A stretch of DNA of 64,000 nucleotides from Nevskiaceae bacterium (GTDB lineage Bacteria > Pseudomonadota > Gammaproteobacteria > Nevskiales > Nevskiaceae). The notes below the pieces were generated by a model. It was not told where the DNA came from, ran no database searches, and saw nothing but the letters and a program-made list of their open reading frames with translations. A program made the position numbers and the translations under genes. This document shows positions 36,074-53,261 of the stretch, in pieces. The stretch spans positions 1-64,000 of the forward strand of contig SCVA01000045.1 in NCBI GenBank assembly GCA_004297005.1, read 5' to 3'. Positions within the stretch are counted from its first letter, which is position 1. Every line of letters starts with the position of its first letter.

Positions 36074-37428
36074 GGCCGGATCTTCGCCGCCCACTCGCGC
36101 GCCTTGGCGCGCAGGGTCTGCTCGTCCAGGGTGGTCAGCAGCCCGCCGCGCAACAGCGGCTTGCCGGCGACGTAGACCTCGGACACCTGGCGACTGTTGA
36201 CCGCATAGGCGAGCTGGGAGAGCACGTTGTAGACCGGCTGGGTGTTGAGCGCATCGAGGTCGACGGCGATGAAATCGGCCTGTTTGCCGGCCTTCAGCGA
36301 GCCGATCTGCTCGTCCAGGCCCAGGGCTCTGGCGCCGGCCAGCGTCGCCATGTGCAGGGCAGCCTGCGCCGGCAGGGCTTCGGCGTCGCCGGCCACCGCC
36401 TTGGCCAGCAGGGCGGCGGTCTTCAGCTCGCCGAACAGGTCGAGATCGTTGTTGCTGGCGGCACCATCGGTGCCGAGCGCGACGTTGACGCCAGCCTTGA
36501 GCAGCTTGCCGACCGGGCAGAAGCCGCTGGCGAGCTTGAGATTGCTCTCCGGGCAGTGGGCGACATGCACGCCGAACTCGGCCGCCTCGGCGATCTCCTC
36601 GTCGGTAAGCTGGGTCATGTGCACGGCGACGAAGTCGGGGCCGAGCAGATCCAGCTCCTTCAGCCGCTGCCAGGGCCGCTTGCCGCTGGCCTGCACCGCC
36701 ATCGCCACTTCGCCGGCGGTCTCGTGCACGTGCATGTGGATACCGATGGAAAGCTCGTTGGCATAGGCGCGGATCTTGGTCAGCGGCGCGTCGCTCACCG
36801 TGTAGGGCGCGTGCGGGCCGAAGATGGTGGTCACCAGCCCACCATATTTGCTGTCGCCCTTGAGCGCGTCGTGCAGCGCCAGGCCCTTGTGGATGTACTC
36901 GTCGGCGTTGGCGGCCCAGGCGGTGGGGAAGTCCAGCACGATCAGGTTGACCACCGCGCGCATTCCGGCGGCGCTGAAGGCGGTGGCGCTGGCATCGGGG
37001 AAGAAGTACATGTCGTTGACGCAGGTGACGCCACCGCGGATCAGCTCGGCGGCGGCCAGTGAGACGCCGTCGCGGCAGAACTCGGGCGAGACATGCGCGC
37101 CCTCGGCTGGCCAGATGTGCTCCTGCAGCCAGGTCATCAGCGGCAGGTCGTCGGCGATGCCGCGCAACAGGCTCATCGCCGCGTGGCTATGGGCATTGAC
37201 CAAGCCGGGCATCAGGGCGTGACGGTCCAGCCGCAGGGTTTCCCGGGCCTGGTAGCGCTGCGCCGCCTCGGCGGCGGGCAGCAGCTCCAGGATGCGGCCG
37301 CCGTCGACGGCCAGGGCGTGCTGCTCCAGCACCAGGCCGGCGGGTTCCACCGGCACCAGCCAGCGGGGAAAGACGAGCAGATCGATGGGCTGCATGGCGG
37401 CGCCAGGGTCGTGGTGAGGGTTTGTCAT
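36070..37428 (-). CDS. mtaD: MTA/SAH deaminase-type amidohydrolase (TRZ/ATZ family)
   Basis: A metal-dependent hydrolase of about 452 aa, likely 5'-methylthioadenosine/S-adenosylhomocysteine deaminase. Metal ligands are in [28 protein letters not shown] and [12 protein letters not shown], followed by [17 protein letters not shown] with the catalytic Asp. Family C-terminal [23 protein letters not shown] is present. It sits divergent from mtnA, so the pair would run methylthioadenosine salvage by deamination. ATG 37428 (MTNPHH) was chosen. ATG 37395 (MQPIDLL) is a good alternative that starts at the conserved region, and neither has a strong ribosome-binding site. Confidence 0.9.
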   Translation of the reverse strand: MTNPHHDPGAAMQPIDLLVFPRWLVPVEPAGLVLEQHALAVDGGRILELLPAAEAAQRYQARETLRLDRHALMPGLVNAHSHAAMSLLRGIADDLPLMTWLQEHIWPAEGAHVSPEFCRDGVSLAAAELIRGGVTCVNDMYFFPDASATAFSAAGMRAVVNLIVLDFPTAWAANADEYIHKGLALHDALKGDSKYGGLVTTIFGPHAPYTVSDAPLTKIRAYANELSIGIHMHVHETAGEVAMAVQASGKRPWQRLKELDLLGPDFVAVHMTQLTDEEIAEAAEFGVHVAHCPESNLKLASGFCPVGKLLKAGVNVALGTDGAASNNDLDLFGELKTAALLAKAVAGDAEALPAQAALHMATLAGARALGLDEQIGSLKAGKQADFIAVDLDALNTQPVYNVLSQLAYAVNSRQVSEVYVAGKPLLRGGLLTTLDEQTLRAKAREWAAKIRP

Positions 37429-37497
37429 GACGGCGCGAAGCGGATGACCGACAATTCGCGCCCTTTTCGTCACCCGTCCATTTTAAGGGCAAGCTCC

Positions 37498-38490
37498 ATG
37501 TCTTCTGTTGTACAGCCGATCGTCTGGGCCGCCGACCACCTGCAATTGCTCGATCAGCGCCTCTTGCCGCAGGAGGTGCGGATGCTCGCCTGCCGCAGCG
37601 CCGCCGAGGTCGCCCGCGCGATCCACGACATGGCGGTGCGGGGCGCGCCGGCCATCGGCATCGCCGCCGCCTACGGTCTGGTGCTCGACGCCCAAGAGGG
37701 CCGCGACTACGCCGCGGCGGAGAAGTTGCTCGCCGAATCCCGGCCCACCGCCGTCAACCTGCGCTGGGCGCTGGAGCGTATGCGCGCGGTCGCCCCGCGC
37801 AACGCTGCCGCGCTGCTGGCGGAGGCCCAGTCCATCCATCAGGAAGACCTGGCGCAGAACCTGCGCATGGGCGAACTGGGCGCGGCGCTGCTGCCCGAGG
37901 GCGCGGTCGTACTCACCCACTGCAACACCGGCGCGCTCGCCACTGGCGGACACGGCACCGCGCTGGGGGTGATCCGCAGCGCCCATGCCGCCGGCAAGCT
38001 CAAGTTCGCCTTCAACACCGAGACCCGGCCCTGGCTGCAGGGCGCGCGCCTCACCGCCTTCGAGCTGGCGCAGGAGGGTATTCCCGGCAAGCTGCTGGCC
38101 GATGGCGCCGCGGCGCACCTGATGAAGAGCGAGAAGATCGACTGGGTGATCGTCGGCGCCGACCGCATCGCCGCCAATGGCGACACTGCCAACAAGATCG
38201 GCACCTATGCGCTGGCCTTGGCCGCGAAGGCGCATGGCGCGAAGTTCATGGTGGTGGCGCCCAGCGGCACCTTCGACCTGCACTGCCCGGACGGCGGCCA
38301 CATCCCCATCGAGGAGCGCGGCGCCGCCGAGCTGACCGAGTTCCGCGGCGCGCCGGTGGCGCCGGTGGGCTACGGCGCTTACAACCCGGTGTTCGACGTC
38401 ACGCCGGCGGCGCTGATCGACGCCATCGTCTGCGAACGCGGCGTGATCGAGCGGCCGGATGTCGCGAAAATTCGAGCCCTGATTGCCTAG
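37498..38490 (+). CDS. mtnA: Methylthioribose-1-phosphate isomerase MtnA
   Basis: A 330-aa enzyme converting methylthioribose-1-phosphate to methylthioribulose-1-phosphate in methionine salvage (eIF2B-alpha fold). Conserved motifs: [37 protein letters not shown] (catalytic Cys in HCNTG, about 142), and [35 protein letters not shown] follows, with the catalytic Asp. It is divergent from mtaD with about 70 bp between the starts. An upstream in-frame extension over the mtaD region is spurious. Confidence 0.96.
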   Translation: MSSVVQPIVWAADHLQLLDQRLLPQEVRMLACRSAAEVARAIHDMAVRGAPAIGIAAAYGLVLDAQEGRDYAAAEKLLAESRPTAVNLRWALERMRAVAPRNAAALLAEAQSIHQEDLAQNLRMGELGAALLPEGAVVLTHCNTGALATGGHGTALGVIRSAHAAGKLKFAFNTETRPWLQGARLTAFELAQEGIPGKLLADGAAAHLMKSEKIDWVIVGADRIAANGDTANKIGTYALALAAKAHGAKFMVVAPSGTFDLHCPDGGHIPIEERGAAELTEFRGAPVAPVGYGAYNPVFDVTPAALIDAIVCERGVIERPDVAKIRALIA

Positions 38491-38522
38491 CGCTGGTTCG
38501 CCAGCGCCGCCAAGTCCCGTTA

Positions 38523-39599
38523 ATGTTGCCGGTTATGACTGCCTACACCCTTGCTGAACTGGCTGCCCGTTTCGACCTGGAAGTGGTCGGCGACGGCAGT
38601 ACCTCGATTGAAGGCCTGTGCGAACTGCTGCCGGGCGAGCCGGGCAAGCTCGGCTTCATGAGCGGCGCGGCCTACCGCGCTGGCCTGGCCACCACCCGCG
38701 CGGCGGCGGTGATCGTCGGCAAGCGCGATGTCGCCGGCCTGACCACGCCAGGCCTGGTGGCGCGCGATATCGGCCTGGCCTTTGCCCGCATCGCCAAGCT
38801 CTACGACCGCAGTCTCGACTTTCAGCCTGGCGTGCATGAGACCGCCGTGGTCGACACCAGCGCACAACTGGGCGAGGGGGTCTATATCGGCCCCGGCAGC
38901 GTCGTCGAGGCCGGCGTGGTGATCGGCGAGGGCTCCTACATAGGCCCCCGCTGCGTGCTGCGCCGAGGTGCCAGCCTGGGTGCAGGCGCGCGCCTGGAAG
39001 CGGCGGTGACCATCGCCGAGGACGTGCGCATCGGCGCCCGCATCCTGGTGCAGCCCGGTGCGGTGATCGGCTCGCGCGGCTTCGGCAATGTGCGCCTGCC
39101 GGACGGCAGCTGGGAGTCGATGCCGCAGCTGGGCACGGTGGTGATCGGCGACGACGTCGAGATCGGCGCCAACACCACCATCGACCGTGGCGCCCTGGGC
39201 AATACCGTGATCGAAAACGGGGTGCGTCTCGACAATCTCATCCAGATCGCCCACAACTGCCTGATCGGCGCCAACACCGCCGTCGCCGCCTGCACCGGCA
39301 TCGCCGGCTCCGCCAAGATCGGCAAGCGCTGCCTGATCGCGGGCGCCACCGCCATCAACGGCCATGTGACGATCTGCGACGACGTGGTGATTCTCGGCAT
39401 GGGCATGGTCACCGCCTCCATTGATGCCCCGGGCATCTATGGCTCCGGCCTGCCGGCGTCGCCGGCCCGCGACTGGCGCAAGTCGGTGGCACGCATCCGC
39501 CGCCTCGACAAACTAATTGAGCGAGTGAAGCACCTGGAAGGCTTGCTCAACGTAAAGGCGCAGGAGAGCGCCGATGCCTCTGAAGGAAACGACCACTAA
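38523..39599 (+). CDS. lpxD: UDP-3-O-acylglucosamine N-acyltransferase LpxD
   Basis: A 358-aa hexapeptide-repeat acyltransferase, third step of lipid A synthesis. The N-terminal uridine-binding domain (about 1-105, YTLAELAARFDLEVVGDGST) is followed by left-handed beta-helix repeats (VYIGPGSVVEAGVVIGEGSYIG...) with the catalytic His in DNLIQIAHNCLIG. A C-terminal helix (SVARIRRLDKLIERVKHLE) ends it. An ATG four codons later (38535, MTAYTLAEL) is an equally good start. fabZ, lpxA and lpxB follow in the canonical order. The skp/bamA genes that normally precede lpxD are absent here. Confidence 0.96.
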   Translation: MLPVMTAYTLAELAARFDLEVVGDGSTSIEGLCELLPGEPGKLGFMSGAAYRAGLATTRAAAVIVGKRDVAGLTTPGLVARDIGLAFARIAKLYDRSLDFQPGVHETAVVDTSAQLGEGVYIGPGSVVEAGVVIGEGSYIGPRCVLRRGASLGAGARLEAAVTIAEDVRIGARILVQPGAVIGSRGFGNVRLPDGSWESMPQLGTVVIGDDVEIGANTTIDRGALGNTVIENGVRLDNLIQIAHNCLIGANTAVAACTGIAGSAKIGKRCLIAGATAINGHVTICDDVVILGMGMVTASIDAPGIYGSGLPASPARDWRKSVARIRRLDKLIERVKHLEGLLNVKAQESADASEGNDH

Positions 39600-39602
39600 A
39601 GC

Positions 39603-40085
39603 ATGAGCCAGATCAACCTCGACATCCGCGACATCATGGGTCTGCTGACCCATCGCTCTCCCTTTCTGTTGGTGGATCGGGTGATCGCCTACGAAAAGCA
39701 GAAGACGCTCACCGCGATCAAGAACGTCACCTACAACGAGCCTTACTTCACCGGTCACTTTCCGCTGGTGCCGACCATGCCCGGCGTGCTGATGCTGGAG
39801 GCGCTGGCGCAGACCTGCGGCCTCTTGGCGGTGCTGGATTCCGGCATCCGTCCGGACTCCGGTTATCTGCTGTATTTCGCCGGCGTCGACGAGGCGCGCT
39901 TCAAGCGGCCGGTGGTGCCGGGCGACCAGCTGACCCTGCATGTGGAGCTGGACAAGCAGAAGCGCCATGTCTGGCGCTTCAAGACCTACGCGCGAGTCGG
40001 CGAGGAACTGGCCTGCGAGGCGGTTCTCACCTGCGTGCTCAAGCATCCGGACGAGGGCCGCACGGCGTTGGAGGTGCCGGCATGA
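39603..40085 (+). CDS. fabZ: (3R)-hydroxyacyl-ACP dehydratase FabZ
   Basis: A 160-aa hot-dog-fold dehydratase. The catalytic His is in YFTGHFPLVPTMPGVLMLEALAQ (His about 57) and the Glu in the following helix. N-terminal DIRDIMGLLTHRSPFLLVDRV is diagnostic. It supplies hydroxyacyl and unsaturated acyl chains and competes with LpxA/LpxD for hydroxymyristoyl-ACP, which fits its place between them. The stop overlaps the lpxA start. Confidence 0.97.
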   Translation: MSQINLDIRDIMGLLTHRSPFLLVDRVIAYEKQKTLTAIKNVTYNEPYFTGHFPLVPTMPGVLMLEALAQTCGLLAVLDSGIRPDSGYLLYFAGVDEARFKRPVVPGDQLTLHVELDKQKRHVWRFKTYARVGEELACEAVLTCVLKHPDEGRTALEVPA

Positions 40086-40882
40086 GTCTGGCGCGCATCC
40101 ATCCCACCGCCATCATCGATGCCAAGGCCGAGCTGCATGGCTCGGTGGAAGTCGGCCCCTATTCGATCATCGGCGCCGGCGTCGAGATCGGCGAGGACAG
40201 TTGGATCGGCCCGCACGCGGTGCTCACCGGCCCGCTCAAACTGGGCAAGCGCAACAAGGTCTACCAGTTCGCCAGCGTCGGCGAGCTGTCCCAGGACAAG
40301 ACCGCGACACCGGACCAGCCGACCAGCACGGTGATCGGCGACGACAACATCATCCGCGAGTACGTCAGCATCCAGCGCGGCACGATGAAGGAGTACGAGA
40401 CCAAGCGCGGCGAAACCCGCATCGGTGATCGCAACCTGATCATGAACTACTGCCACATCGCGCACGACTGCGTGGTTGGCAGCGACACCATCTTTGCCAA
40501 CAACGCCAGCCTGGCCGGCCACGTCGAGATTGGCGATTGGGTGATCCTGGGCGGCTACACCCTGGTCTACCAGTTCTGCCGTATCGGCCCGCATGCTTTC
40601 ACCGCCTACGCCGCCGGCCTCTCCGGCGACGTGCCGCCGTTCGTGATGGTGCAGGGCAGCCCGGCCGATGCCCGGGCCATCAACAAGGAAGGTCTGCGCC
40701 GCCGCGGCTTCAAGCCGGAAGAAATGGCGCCCATCGAAGAGGCCTTCAAGCTGATCTACCGCTCCGGCAAGGTGATGGCCGAGGTCAAGGCCGAGCTGGC
40801 CGAAATGGCGAAGACCTCTGAGCACGTCCGGCTGATGTCCGAGTTCATCAACTCGGGCAAGCGGCCGTTGGCGCGTGGGTGA
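40082..40882 (+). CDS. lpxA: UDP-N-acetylglucosamine acyltransferase LpxA
   Basis: A 266-aa trimeric hexapeptide acyltransferase, first step of lipid A synthesis. Repeats begin at ARIHPTAIIDAKAELHGSVEVGPYSII. The catalytic His is in MNYCHIAHDCVVG (about 125), and GGYTLVYQFCRIGPHAF and the C-terminal helical domain (EEMAPIEEAFKLIYRSGK) are complete. It overlaps fabZ by 4 bp. A 283-bp gap with a tandem duplication separates it from lpxB. Confidence 0.97.
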   Translation: MSLARIHPTAIIDAKAELHGSVEVGPYSIIGAGVEIGEDSWIGPHAVLTGPLKLGKRNKVYQFASVGELSQDKTATPDQPTSTVIGDDNIIREYVSIQRGTMKEYETKRGETRIGDRNLIMNYCHIAHDCVVGSDTIFANNASLAGHVEIGDWVILGGYTLVYQFCRIGPHAFTAYAAGLSGDVPPFVMVQGSPADARAINKEGLRRRGFKPEEMAPIEEAFKLIYRSGKVMAEVKAELAEMAKTSEHVRLMSEFINSGKRPLARG

Positions 40883-40900
40883 GCCGGATCTGTAGCGAAC

Positions 40901-41139
40901 AGCCAGTGGCTGTTCGCCCGGCGAACGCCCGGCCATGGATGGCCGGGCCGGGGGTGGGAGTATCTGCGTGCCTGCGCCAGGGATGGCGGGCGATCCGTCC
41001 GATTCGGCAGTGCCAGCCAGTGGCTGTTCGCCCGGCGAACGCCCGGCCATGGATGGCCGGGCCGGGGGTGGGAGTATCTGCGTGCCTGCGCCAGGGATGG
41101 CAGGCGATCCGTCCGATTCGGCAGTGCCAGCCAGTGGCT
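40901..41139. repeat. 114-bp tandem direct repeat between lpxA and lpxB
   Basis: Unit AGCCAGTGGCTGTTCGCCCG... starts at 40901 and 41015, with a third, truncated copy at 41129. The two full units differ at very few positions. Each contains GGCCAT-GGATGGCC and CGCCCGG/CCGGGCG inverted repeats. 114 bp is a multiple of three, and the frame of lpxB stays open through the repeats up to an ATG at 40935, although the true lpxB start is at 41166. There is no other gene in this gap. Confidence 0.92.
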
Positions 41140-41165
41140 CTGCTCCGGGGTATGGACCATTGCTA

Positions 41166-42326
41166 ATGACCGACGCCCCCCATTTCGCCCTGATCGCCGG
41201 CGAACTCTCCGGCGACCTGCTCGGTGCCGCGCTGATCCGCGCCCTGCGCCGGCGCTATCCGCAGGCGCGCTTCAGCGGCGTTGCCGGCCCGCGCATGCTG
41301 GCCGAGGGCTGCGAGGCGGTGGCCAGCATCGAAACCCTGTCGGTGATGGGGCTGGCCGAGGTGCTGCCGGCGATTCCGCGCCTGCTCAAGCTGCGCCGCA
41401 TGCTGGTCAGCCACTACAGCCGCGAGCGCCCGGAGGTGCTGATCGGCATCGACGCGCCCGACTTCAATCTGGGCCTGGAAACGCGGCTCAAGCGCCGTGG
41501 CCTCAGGACCGTGCATCTGGTCAGCCCGACAGTCTGGGCCTGGCGCGAAGGCCGGGTGCGAACCATCGCCAAGGCGGTGGAGCGCATCCTCTGCCTATTC
41601 CCCTTCGAGCCGGCGGTCTACGCCAAGCACGGCGTCGCCGCGGCCTATATCGGCCATCCGCTGGCCGACGAGCTGGACGATGCGGTCAGCCCCGCCACCG
41701 GCAAGGCCGCCCTGGGCCTGGACCCGGCGCGGCCGGTACTGGCACTGCTGCCGGGCAGTCGCGGCGGCGAGGTAAGCCGGCTGGCAGAGCCGTTCGCGCA
41801 GGCGGCGGCACGCCTGGCCGAGCAGATTCCCGGCCTGCAAGTACTCACCCCGGTGGCCAAGCCTGGTCTGCGACCCCTGCTGGAACAGGCGCGCCAGCAG
41901 TACGCCCCGGGCCTGGACTGGCGGCTGCTCGACGGCCAATCGCGCGAGGCCATGCGCGCCGCCGACGCGGTGCTGCTGGCCAGCGGCACCGCCACCCTGG
42001 AATGCCTGCTGCTGGGCCGGCCGATGGTGGTCGGCTACCGGCTCAGCGGCTTCAGCGCCTGGCTGCTGCGGCGCCTGCTGAAGGTCAGCAGTGTCAGCCT
42101 GCCGAACCTGCTCAGCGGCCAGAACCTGGTGCCCGAGCTGCTGCAGGAAGACTGCACGCCGGAGCGCCTGGCGCAGGCCGTGCTGCCCCTGTTGCAGGGT
42201 GGCGAGGCGGCCGGCCGGCAGACCGCCGGATTCGCCGCCGTGCGCGCGGAATTGCGCCGGGACGCCGCCACCCAGGCCGCCGCCGCCATCGCCGAATTGC
42301 TGGAAACGTCGACAGTACGGGCTTGA
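41166..42326 (+). CDS. lpxB: Lipid-A-disaccharide synthase LpxB
   Basis: A 386-aa GT19 glycosyltransferase joining UDP-diacylglucosamine and lipid X. N-terminal FALIAGELSGDLLGAALIRALR (about 7-28), VLIGIDAPDFNLGLE, and VSPTVWAWREGRVRTIAKAVERILCLFPFEP are present. LLPGSRGGEV and LASGTATLECLLLGRPMVVGY form the donor-site half. The start ATG 41166 gives the family N-terminus. The 77-codon in-frame extension upstream is repeat sequence. rnhB begins 60 bp later. Confidence 0.96.
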   Translation: MTDAPHFALIAGELSGDLLGAALIRALRRRYPQARFSGVAGPRMLAEGCEAVASIETLSVMGLAEVLPAIPRLLKLRRMLVSHYSRERPEVLIGIDAPDFNLGLETRLKRRGLRTVHLVSPTVWAWREGRVRTIAKAVERILCLFPFEPAVYAKHGVAAAYIGHPLADELDDAVSPATGKAALGLDPARPVLALLPGSRGGEVSRLAEPFAQAAARLAEQIPGLQVLTPVAKPGLRPLLEQARQQYAPGLDWRLLDGQSREAMRAADAVLLASGTATLECLLLGRPMVVGYRLSGFSAWLLRRLLKVSSVSLPNLLSGQNLVPELLQEDCTPERLAQAVLPLLQGGEAAGRQTAGFAAVRAELRRDAATQAAAAIAELLETSTVRA

Positions 42327-42386
42327 ACGCCGAATCGGCATCCGTCAAGTCGTGAAATCCTTCGCGTGCGCAGGCAAGCTGTCGCC

Positions 42387-43024
42387 ATGAGCGCCGCCCC
42401 CCTCCCTGACTCCTGCCGGCTGATTGCCGGCATCGACGAGGCCGGGCGCGGCTGTCTGGCCGGGCCGGTGGTCGCGGCGGCGGTGATCCTGCCCGCCGAC
42501 CACGGCCTGGTCGGGCTGAACGACTCCAAGCAGCTGTCGGCGCCTGCGCGGGAGAAACTCTTTCCGCAGATCCAGCAGCGCGCCCTGGCCTGGGCCATCG
42601 CCAGCGCCAGCGCGGCGGAGATCGACCGGCTGAACATCCTGCAAGCGAACTTTCTGGCGATGCGGCGCGCGGTCGCGGCGCTGGGCCTGAAACCGGCGCT
42701 GTGCCGGGTCGACGGCAATCAGGACCCGCGCCTGGGCCTGCCCACTGCGCTGGTGGTCGGCGGCGACGCCCTGCATGAGGAGATCATGGCGGCGAGCATC
42801 CTCGCCAAGGTCGCCCGCGACCGGCTACTACGTGAACTCGACGTCCAATACCCCGGTTACGGATTCGCCCAGCACAAGGGCTATGGCACCGCCGTGCACC
42901 TCGCCGCGCTGCGCCGGCTCGGCCCCTGCGCCGAGCACCGGATGAGCTTCGCACCCTGCGCGCAGCGTTCGCTGCTGGAGGCGGGTGCGGTGGCGGTGCC
43001 GCTGGCCGGCGAGGGAGCGGGCGC

Positions 43025-43028
<4 letters not shown>
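42387..43028 (+). CDS. rnhB: Ribonuclease HII
   Basis: A 213-aa RNase HII that removes ribonucleotides from DNA. Catalytic residues: Asp and Glu in [20 protein letters not shown] (about 12-31), Asp in [12 protein letters not shown], and Asp in [14 protein letters not shown]-terminal [21 protein letters not shown] is the family signature. ATG 42387 was chosen at MSAAPLPDS. The stop overlaps dnaE. Confidence 0.96.
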
Positions 43029-46608
<3,580 letters not shown>

Positions 46609-46612
<4 letters not shown>

Positions 46613-47598
46613 ACCTGAACTATCTCGACTTCGAACAGCCCATTGCTGACCTGCAGCAGAAGATTGAAGAGCTGCGTTTCGCCACCCAGGGCAGCGAGGT
46701 CAACCTGACCGCCGAGATCGCGGCGCTGGAGGGCAAGATCGTCCAGCTCACCGAGCAGATCTTCGCCAATCTCACGCCCTGGCAGGTCGCCCAGCTGGCC
46801 CGCCACCCGCAGCGCCCCTATGCGCTGGACTACATCAACGGCATCTTCACCGAGTGGGAAGAGCTGCACGGCGACCGCCACTACGCCGACGATGCCGCCA
46901 TCGTCTGCGGTGTTGCCCGCCTGGAAGGCCGCGCCTGCGTGGTGATCGGCCAGCAGAAGGGCCGCGACGCCAAGGAGCGGGTGCTGCGCAACTTCGGCAT
47001 GCCGCGCCCCGAGGGTTACCGCAAGGCGCTGCGGCTGATGAAGATGGCGGAGAAGTTCCAGCTGCCGGTGCTGACCTTCATCGACACCCCCGGCGCCTAT
47101 CCCGGCATCGGCGCCGAGGAGCGCAACCAGTCCGAGGCCATCGCCCGCAATCTCTTTGAGCTGTCGCGCCTGCGCACGCCGGTGATCGCGACCGTGACCG
47201 GCGAGGGTGGCTCCGGTGGCGCGCTCGCGATTGGAGTGGCCGACGTGGTGATGATGCTCCAGTACAGCATCTACTCGGTGATCTCACCCGAAGGCTGCGC
47301 CAGCATCCTGTTCAAGTCCGCCAGCCGGGCGCCGGAGGCCGCCGCCGCCATGCGGGTTGGCGCGCAGGACATCTACAACCTGAAGCTGATCCACGAAGTC
47401 ATCCCCGAGCCCCTGGGCGGTGCCCACCGTGATCCGGCGACCATGATCGCCAGCGTCAAGGTTCGCCTGGTGGAGCATCTGGAGCGTCTGCTGCAACGGC
47501 CGATGACGGTGCTGCTGCACGACCGCTACCAGCGCCTGATGAACTTCGGCGCCTACGAGGAGCCGCAGGTCGTCACCCATCTGAAGGCCGTTGGCTAA
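46609..47598 (+). CDS. accA: Acetyl-CoA carboxylase carboxyltransferase subunit alpha
   Basis: A 329-aa subunit that with AccD transfers CO2 from carboxybiotin to acetyl-CoA. The N-terminal helix is [22 protein letters not shown]. The crotonase-like core has [57 protein letters not shown] and [20 protein letters not shown]. The dnaE stop overlaps the start, and the tilS TTG start lies inside its last codons. Confidence 0.97.
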
Positions 47599-48901
47599 AT
47601 CCAGAGCCCGCTCCTGGGCCGGCCATCTACAGGCGCCCGCCGGTCAGGGCCAGGCGCCCTGCCTGCTGGCCTATAGCGGCGGTGCCGATTCCACCGCTCT
47701 CCTGCATCTGGCCGTAGAGCAGGCCCTGCCGGGCCTGCGTGCGGTACATGTCCACCACGGCCTGCAGGCTGCCGCCGATGACTGGGCCGCGCACTGCCAG
47801 CAGGTCTGCGCTGGCCTGGGCGTGCCGCTGGAGGTGCTGCGCGTGCAGGTGGCGGCCGACGATCCGGCGGGGCCGGAGTCCGCCGCCCGCAGCGCCCGCT
47901 ATGCCGCGCTGCGCAGTCGCCTGCCTTCAGGCGGACTGCTGCTGACCGCGCATCACCGCGACGACCAGGCCGAGACCGTGCTGCTGCGCCTGCTGCGTGG
48001 CAGCGGCGTCGACGGTCTGGCCGCGATCCGGTCTTTCATCCGCTTCGACCCCGGCTGGCTGTGGCGACCGCTGCTGGCGGTGCCGGGTGCGGCGCTGCGC
48101 GACTACCTGCGCGAGCGCGGGATCGACTGGATTGAGGACCCGCACAATCAGTCGCCACGTTACGCCCGCTCCTGGCTGCGTCAGGAGCTGATCCCGCGGC
48201 TGCGGCTGCGCTGGCCGGAGGCCGAGCAGCAGCTCGCCGCCACCGCCGCGCGCTGCGCCGAGGCGGCGGAGTTGCTGGCGGAATTGGCCGCCGAGGGCTT
48301 GCCGGCGGTACAGCGGGAGGACGGTGGCCTCTCGGTTTCCGGCCTGCTGGCCTTACGTCCGGCGCGCCGTCACCTGCTGCTGCGACACTGGCTGGAGCAG
48401 TTGGGGCTGCCGGCGGTCTACGACGAAACCCTGCGGCACCTCGACTGCGAGGTGCTGGCGGTGCGCCCGGACGCCGAGCCCTTGCTGGCCTGGCCCGGCG
48501 GCGAATTCCGCCGTTACCGTGACGGACTTTACGCTGCCGCGCGCCTGCCGCCGCTGCCCGAGGACTACGCGGTGGAGTGGGACGGCCGGAGCCTGCTGGA
48601 GCTGCCCGCCGGCTGCGGCCGTCTGCTGCCGGCCGGACCTTTGAAAGTCACGGTGCGCCTGCCGCGCGGCGGCGAGCGTCTGCGGCTGGCCGGCGAAGCC
48701 CACCACCGCAGCCTGCGCGCGCTGGCCCAGCGCGAAGGCCTGCCGCCCTGGGTCCGGCAGCGATTGGCGCTGCTCTATGTCGGTGACGATTTGCTCTCTA
48801 TCGCCGGCCACTGGCATGCCGAGCACAAACCGCGTTGTGAATACATCCAATCTTGGTCTACTGCCGAACTGCCTGGCCTGCCGTTAAGCTGGCGGCGATA
48901 A
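47591..48901 (+). CDS. tilS: tRNA(Ile)-lysidine synthase TilS
   Basis: A 436-aa ATP pyrophosphatase that converts C34 to lysidine in tRNA-Ile(CAU). P-loop [12 protein letters not shown] (29-40) and [19 protein letters not shown] (about 119-137) are diagnostic. A C-terminal substrate-specificity domain is present. The start is a TTG overlapping the accA end (MAKSRARS), with no better ATG that retains the P-loop N-terminus. It is the last gene of the lpxD-to-tilS run. Confidence 0.94.
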   Translation: MAKSRARSWAGHLQAPAGQGQAPCLLAYSGGADSTALLHLAVEQALPGLRAVHVHHGLQAAADDWAAHCQQVCAGLGVPLEVLRVQVAADDPAGPESAARSARYAALRSRLPSGGLLLTAHHRDDQAETVLLRLLRGSGVDGLAAIRSFIRFDPGWLWRPLLAVPGAALRDYLRERGIDWIEDPHNQSPRYARSWLRQELIPRLRLRWPEAEQQLAATAARCAEAAELLAELAAEGLPAVQREDGGLSVSGLLALRPARRHLLLRHWLEQLGLPAVYDETLRHLDCEVLAVRPDAEPLLAWPGGEFRRYRDGLYAAARLPPLPEDYAVEWDGRSLLELPAGCGRLLPAGPLKVTVRLPRGGERLRLAGEAHHRSLRALAQREGLPPWVRQRLALLYVGDDLLSIAGHWHAEHKPRCEYIQSWSTAELPGLPLSWRR

Positions 48902-48940
48902 AGCTTTAACAATCCGTCGCCTGCCAGGAGGAGAACCTAG

Positions 48941-52328
<3,388 letters not shown>

Positions 52329-52337
52329 GGACTATTC

Positions 52338-53171
52338 ATGAAACTCTGCGGCCGCGAAATCGGTATCGACCAGCCCCTGTTCCTGATTGCCGGCCCGGAT
52401 ACCCTGGAATCCCAGCAGCTGGCGCTGGATGTCGCCGGCTACATCAAGCCGATCGCCGAGAAGCTGGGCATCCTGTACATCTTCAAGGGCAGCTTCGACA
52501 AGGCCAACCGCAGCAGCCACAAGAGCTACCGCGGCCCGGGCCTGGAAGGCGGCCTGAAGATCATGGAAGAGGTCAAACGCCAGATCGGCGTGCCGGTGCT
52601 CACCGACGTGCACGAAGACACCCCGCTGGCCGAGGTCGCCAGCGTGATCGACGTGATCCAGACCCCGGCCTTCCTCTGCCGGCAGACCAATTTCATGCAG
52701 AACGTGGCCAAGACCGGCCGGCCGATCAACGTCAAGAAAGGCCAGTTCATGTCGCCCTGGGAAATGGGCAATGTGATCGAGAAGATGAAGGCGGTGGCGC
52801 CGCATCAGTTCATGCTCTGCGAGCGTGGCTTCAGCTTCGGCTACAACAACCTGGTGGCCGACATGCGCGGCCTGGCGATCATGCGCCAGTACGCGCCGGT
52901 GGTGTTCGACGGCACCCACACCGTGCAGCTTCCGGGCGGGCAGGGCACTGCCAGCGGCGGTATGCGCGAGATGATCCCGGTGCTGGCACGCGCCGCCGTC
53001 GGTGCCGGCATTTCCGGTCTGTTCATGGAAACCCATCCGGATCCGGATTCCGCGCTCTGTGACGGCCCCAATTCGCTGCCGCTGGCCAAGATCGCTGAGC
53101 TGCTGGAGACCCTGGTCGAGCTAGATCGGGTGGTCAAGAAGCGGCCCTTGCTGGAAACCGCACTGGCCTGA
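52338..53171 (+). CDS. kdsA: Kdo-8-phosphate synthase KdsA
   Basis: A 277-aa aldolase condensing arabinose-5-phosphate and PEP to Kdo-8-P for lipopolysaccharide. Motifs: [81 protein letters not shown] and [20 protein letters not shown]. The usual GPC of many KdsA is GPD here, a tolerated variant. It starts 9 bp after pyrG, consistent with one transcript. Confidence 0.97.
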   Translation: MKLCGREIGIDQPLFLIAGPDTLESQQLALDVAGYIKPIAEKLGILYIFKGSFDKANRSSHKSYRGPGLEGGLKIMEEVKRQIGVPVLTDVHEDTPLAEVASVIDVIQTPAFLCRQTNFMQNVAKTGRPINVKKGQFMSPWEMGNVIEKMKAVAPHQFMLCERGFSFGYNNLVADMRGLAIMRQYAPVVFDGTHTVQLPGGQGTASGGMREMIPVLARAAVGAGISGLFMETHPDPDSALCDGPNSLPLAKIAELLETLVELDRVVKKRPLLETALA

Positions 53172-53261
53172 GGCCTAGGCCGTTCGGCTGACAACCGCTG
53201 TCAGGTCGGCGCGTTACACTCCTCGCAGCCGAACCGTCCTGGTGTCGGCAGGAGGAGAACT

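Noticed and set aside
40935..41165. 77-codon N-terminal extension of lpxB
   Set aside because: It consists only of the 114-bp repeat translated. LpxB homologs start at the residue encoded by ATG 41166. The open frame is kept as a finding, not as the gene start.
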